Below, one piece after another: positions 50,640 through 53,124 of a stretch of 53,124 nucleotides of DNA. The stretch comes from an uncultured Lachnospiraceae bacterium. Its GTDB lineage: Bacteria; Bacillota; Clostridia; Lachnospirales; Lachnospiraceae. Location: the NCBI GenBank assembly GCA_946491665.1, contig CAMLYL010000014.1, positions 1-53,124 on the forward strand. The letters are read 5' to 3'. The translations under genes were made by a program, and so were the position numbers. The notes beneath the pieces were generated by a model, which did no database searches, was not told the DNA's origin, and was given only the letters and a program-made list of their open reading frames with translations. Numbering within the stretch: position 1 is the first letter of the stretch; every line of letters starts with the position of its first letter.

Positions 50640-52007
50640 ATGAAAAAAATAGTTTCTTTATGTCTGAGTCTGATGATGATCCTGGGCCTGGCAGCCTGCG
50701 GCAATCCGCAGGCGTCAGATAGAACATCATCAGACCCTGTTTCTGATAACGAGGATTCTGTGATAGAACAGCGCAGCAGCAATATTTTGATCGCCTATGA
50801 CCTGGAACAGGAGGCAGTTGCACAGGCAGCCGGAATTCTGGCAGAGGCTCTGGACGGAGATCTGATTGGGATCGGAAATGACGACGCCCTGGAAGCAGAT
50901 GTTTATGAATATGTGTTCCTGGGATTTTCTGCCCAGGACAGTGTTCTGCCGGAATCCGTAGAAGGGTTTCTGGAAAATCATGATTTTGGCGCCCGCACAA
51001 TCTATCCTTTTGTACTGGGAGAAAATAATGATCCGGATGCGATTTTTGCTTCTGTTTCGGAAGCTCAGCCGGGGGCATTGATGGGAGGCAGCGCTTTGTT
51101 GTTTTCAGAGGATACCGGAGAGGAGGAGATTACTGCATGGGCGGAAGGCCTGGAGATTTCCGGACAGGAGGAAAGCCTTCCGGAAAACAGCAGTGGGGAT
51201 ACGGTGGCTTCCGCTGTGGTAACTCCCTATGAACAGCAGGCGCTGTACCTCTGGGAAGAGGGAAATGCTCCGGCAGAAACAGAATACACGGTAAATAATG
51301 GAAGATACACGGACGATCCGGACTTCCGCCCCTATATTACCAGTTTTCCGGTGCCGGAAGGGACCCAGATCAAAGGGGCGGTGCTGATCTGCCCCGGCGG
51401 CGCTTTCCAGTTCCGCAGTGATCAGCCGGAGGGAATTGATGTGGCGGAAGCGCTGAGCAGGCTGGGATATCAGAGCTTCGTTGTAGATTATCGTCTCCGG
51501 CCCTATACACAGCAGGAGGGGGCACTGGACCTGGCGCGTGCTGTACGATTTGTCCGCGCCCATGCCGGGGATTACGGAATAGATGAACAGGATATTGGGG
51601 TTATGGGATTTTCTGCCGGAGGAATTCTAAGTGGGGAAATGCTTCTGAACTTTGACAGACAGGTAAACGGAACTGCTCTTGACGCGGAATATCAGCCGGA
51701 CGTCCTGGATGAGATATCCGCGGATGCCGCAGCCTGCGGAATGATTTATTCTTTTTATGGCAGACTGAGCCATGGAACTACAGACGTGGATCTGCTGCGC
51801 TCCGGAAACCTGCCGCCCACCTTTTATTGTTATGGAACCCGTGATCCGTTTTACGAGCAGTTTCTGGCGAATGCCGATGCTGCGGAAGAAGCGGGGGTGA
51901 GCGTAGAGCGGCTGCAGCTGGATGATATGCCCCATGGATTCGGAGCCGGCGGAGGCTGGATTCCGGCTTACGATACCTGGCTGTCGGGTATTTTTGAAAG
52001 TAACTGA
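50640..52007 (+). CDS. Lipoprotein with flavodoxin-like region and alpha/beta-hydrolase domain
   Basis: Exported lipoprotein, 455 aa from ATG 50640 (AAAGGAA about 9 nt upstream; ATG 50631 lies on that RBS). Lipobox GLAAC (Cys20), a Ser/Asp-rich linker, then residues about 47-175 that read like a degenerate flavodoxin-like fold (SNILIAYDLEQEAVAQAA, EYVFLGFSAQDSVLP, GGSALLFSED). From about 235 follows an esterase-type alpha/beta hydrolase: LICPGGAFQFRS, GYQSFVVDYRLRP, nucleophile MGFSAGG, Asp in YGTRDPFYE and His in MPHGFGAGGG. Probable surface acyl-esterase (BD-FAE/Axe-like). The FMN phosphate loop is not evident, so the first domain may not bind flavin. Confidence 0.8.
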   Translation: MKKIVSLCLSLMMILGLAACGNPQASDRTSSDPVSDNEDSVIEQRSSNILIAYDLEQEAVAQAAGILAEALDGDLIGIGNDDALEADVYEYVFLGFSAQDSVLPESVEGFLENHDFGARTIYPFVLGENNDPDAIFASVSEAQPGALMGGSALLFSEDTGEEEITAWAEGLEISGQEESLPENSSGDTVASAVVTPYEQQALYLWEEGNAPAETEYTVNNGRYTDDPDFRPYITSFPVPEGTQIKGAVLICPGGAFQFRSDQPEGIDVAEALSRLGYQSFVVDYRLRPYTQQEGALDLARAVRFVRAHAGDYGIDEQDIGVMGFSAGGILSGEMLLNFDRQVNGTALDAEYQPDVLDEISADAAACGMIYSFYGRLSHGTTDVDLLRSGNLPPTFYCYGTRDPFYEQFLANADAAEEAGVSVERLQLDDMPHGFGAGGGWIPAYDTWLSGIFESN

Positions 52008-52071
52008 GTGATTTGGACGCGGTAAGTGCAGAATGCCATACCGGATGGCTGATTGTCAGGAGGTGTCAGAG

Positions 52072-52932
52072 ATGGCAAAGACATGGTTGATTACAGGGTG
52101 TTCCAGTGGTCTGGGGCACGGTATTGCGGAGGCGGTACTCAGACGCGGGGACCGGGCGGCGGTAACCTCCCGGAATCCAGACGATCTGAGGGATTTTCTG
52201 GAGAAATATCCGGAACAGGTAATTCTTCTGCGGCTGGATCTGAATGACCGCAGCAGTATGGGGCAGGCGGTAAAGGAAACACTGGACAGATTTGGAAAAA
52301 TTGATGTGCTGGTAAATAATGCGGGCCATGGATACCGGGCTGCCATTGAGGAAAGTGATCCCGTCCAGGTTGCAGAATTGTTCGAAACTGATTTTTTTGC
52401 CCCTATGGAGCTGATCCGGCTTGTGCTTCCGCAGATGCGTGAAAGGAAGTCCGGACAGATCATCAATATTTCTTCCATTGGTGCGGTCCGCGGCGCCATG
52501 GGAAACGGATATTATTCAGCAGCAAAGGGAGCGCTGGAGCTGGCTTCGGAGGCACTGGCAAAAGAGGTGGAGCATCTGGGAATCCGTGTCATGCTGATAG
52601 AACCGGGGGCTTTCCGGACCGGATTTTACGATCATCGTCTGCAGGAGAGCAGACAAAAGCTGGCAGATTATGATATACTGGCAGAAAAGTACCGGAAGGA
52701 ATATATAAGAAACAGTCACAATCAGCAGGGAAATCCGGAGAAAGGCGGGGAACTGATTGTGGAAACTGCCATGAGTGAAGCGCCGCCGTTCCGGCTGCTT
52801 CTGGGAAGCGATGCCGTCAAGGCAGCACAGGGAGAGCTGGAAGAGCGGCTGCGGGAAATTCATATATGGAAAAATGTAAGCTGTCAGTCGGATTATCAGA
52901 TATGGGAAGACTCCCGCCTCTACAGACGGTGA
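52072..52932 (+). CDS. Short-chain dehydrogenase/reductase (SDR)
   Basis: NAD(P)-dependent oxidoreductase, classical SDR, 286 aa from ATG 52072 (AGGAGGTG 8 nt upstream). Cofactor motif TGCSSGLG (8-15), NNAGHG, catalytic Ser in NISSIGAV and Tyr/Lys in YYSAAKGAL, and a PGAFRTGF segment after it. SDR proteins of this subtype act on small carbonyl/alcohol substrates; substrate unknown. The last about 12 residues (DYQIWEDSRLYRR) and the stop lie in the dispersed repeat that begins at 52893, so the C-terminus is probably derived from repeat insertion. Confidence 0.9.
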   Translation: MAKTWLITGCSSGLGHGIAEAVLRRGDRAAVTSRNPDDLRDFLEKYPEQVILLRLDLNDRSSMGQAVKETLDRFGKIDVLVNNAGHGYRAAIEESDPVQVAELFETDFFAPMELIRLVLPQMRERKSGQIINISSIGAVRGAMGNGYYSAAKGALELASEALAKEVEHLGIRVMLIEPGAFRTGFYDHRLQESRQKLADYDILAEKYRKEYIRNSHNQQGNPEKGGELIVETAMSEAPPFRLLLGSDAVKAAQGELEERLREIHIWKNVSCQSDYQIWEDSRLYRR

Positions 52933-53124
52933 GTATAACAAATTAGTATCAGTGGCGGGAGTCAATCCCCCATCTGATAAACGCTCCGCGGGGGCGCTGA
53001 ACGTCCAGTGGACGTTCGCTTAGCGCCGACCGGAGTGGAACGGAGACCGCAGGGATTCGGTAAGGAAGAATGTCAGCTAAAGCTGACCCGAATCCCGCGC
53101 CAAGACCCGTGAGCGGGTCTTGAA
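52893..53124. repeat. Dispersed hairpin repeat, long copy, truncated by window edge
   Basis: An ordered series of inverted repeats. Outer hairpin 52893-52980 (TTATCAGAT with ATCTGATAA), inner GACTCCCGCC (52909-52918) with GGCGGGAGTC (52954-52963). Then GGCGCT (52993-52998) with AGCGCC (53022-53027) enclosing AACGTCCA/TGGACGTT (53000-53016). Then GGGATTCGG (53052-53060) with CCGAATCCC enclosing GTCAGCT/AGCTGAC. Finally CAAGACCCG with CGGGTCTTG (53101-53122). Noncoding except the overlapping SDR tail. Shares two blocks with the copy at 48813. Confidence 0.8.

Noticed and set aside
1-53124. CRISPR array, tRNA, rRNA, transposase or phage gene
   Set aside because: No regularly spaced repeats, conserved RNA signatures or transposase motifs were seen on either strand; a covariance or HMM search would confirm.

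Overview
The window is a chromosomal segment of a strictly anaerobic, fermentative Clostridia member, most likely Lachnospiraceae. This is inferred from gene content: two [FeFe]-hydrogenase systems, an Rnf complex in the order CDGEAB, the cmk-ispH-rpsA cluster, two S11 D,D-carboxypeptidases, an RpiR regulator, a clostridial topoisomerase III and AGGAGG-type ribosome binding sites with many GTG/TTG starts. I see no rRNA, tRNA, CRISPR array, transposase or phage gene.

Layout. 1-1031: 3' part of a sensor histidine kinase. 1255-5819: a branched-chain-amino-acid-type ABC importer in the order ATPase, ATPase, permease, permease, binding lipoprotein. 6054-8216: a cytoplasmic-type subtilase and, convergent with it, a D,D-carboxypeptidase. 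8371-9703: scpA-scpB. 9989-13548: hydrogenase system 1, a NuoF-C-terminus/GltD-like flavoprotein plus HydA. 13739-15332: a tiny membrane peptide, a strong terminator and a second D,D-carboxypeptidase. 15445-20390: rpiR-type regulator, HI0933-type flavoprotein, cmk, ispH and rpsA, with touching or overlapping genes. 20491-21570 (minus): YprB-like exonuclease. 21796-26859: rnfCDGEAB, followed by convergent apbE, whose family flavinylates RnfG and RnfD. 28142-29248: proB and a DUF896 gene. 29267-33002 (minus) and 33275-41279 (plus): a large divergent hydrogenase locus. 41521-47919: L,D-transpeptidase, a PEP/pyruvate-binding-domain protein and topB. 47909-52932: PhlG-like hydrolase, C39-like lipoprotein, cysteine hydrolase, a flavodoxin-like/alpha-beta-hydrolase lipoprotein and an SDR. 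52893-53124: a densely structured repeat running off the window.

How it fits together. HydC-HydB-HydA (33275-38292) looks like the trimeric NADH/ferredoxin-linked [FeFe]-hydrogenase. The second HydA (11815-13548) is paired with a GltD-like NAD(P)H/FAD subunit. Rnf couples the ferredoxin/NAD+ redox difference to an ion gradient. Together these would balance NAD(P)H, ferredoxin and H2.

The most interesting part is the regulatory shell around hydCBA. It holds a PAS-containing sensory-type hydrogenase (HydS-like), a SpoIIE/PP2C phosphatase, two GHKL ATP-binding proteins (one RsbW-like), two stand-alone DRTGG-like proteins, a second divergent H-cluster-like protein and a PHP protein. These are organised around a divergent promoter pair with a Rex-like operator. 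I read this as a candidate H2/redox-sensing partner-switching system. Parts of such clusters are known from clostridia, but the signalling logic is, to my knowledge, unresolved.

A second non-obvious signal is a dispersed hairpin-rich repeat (48813-48890 and from 52893 to the window end). Its second copy supplies the last codons and stop of the SDR gene.
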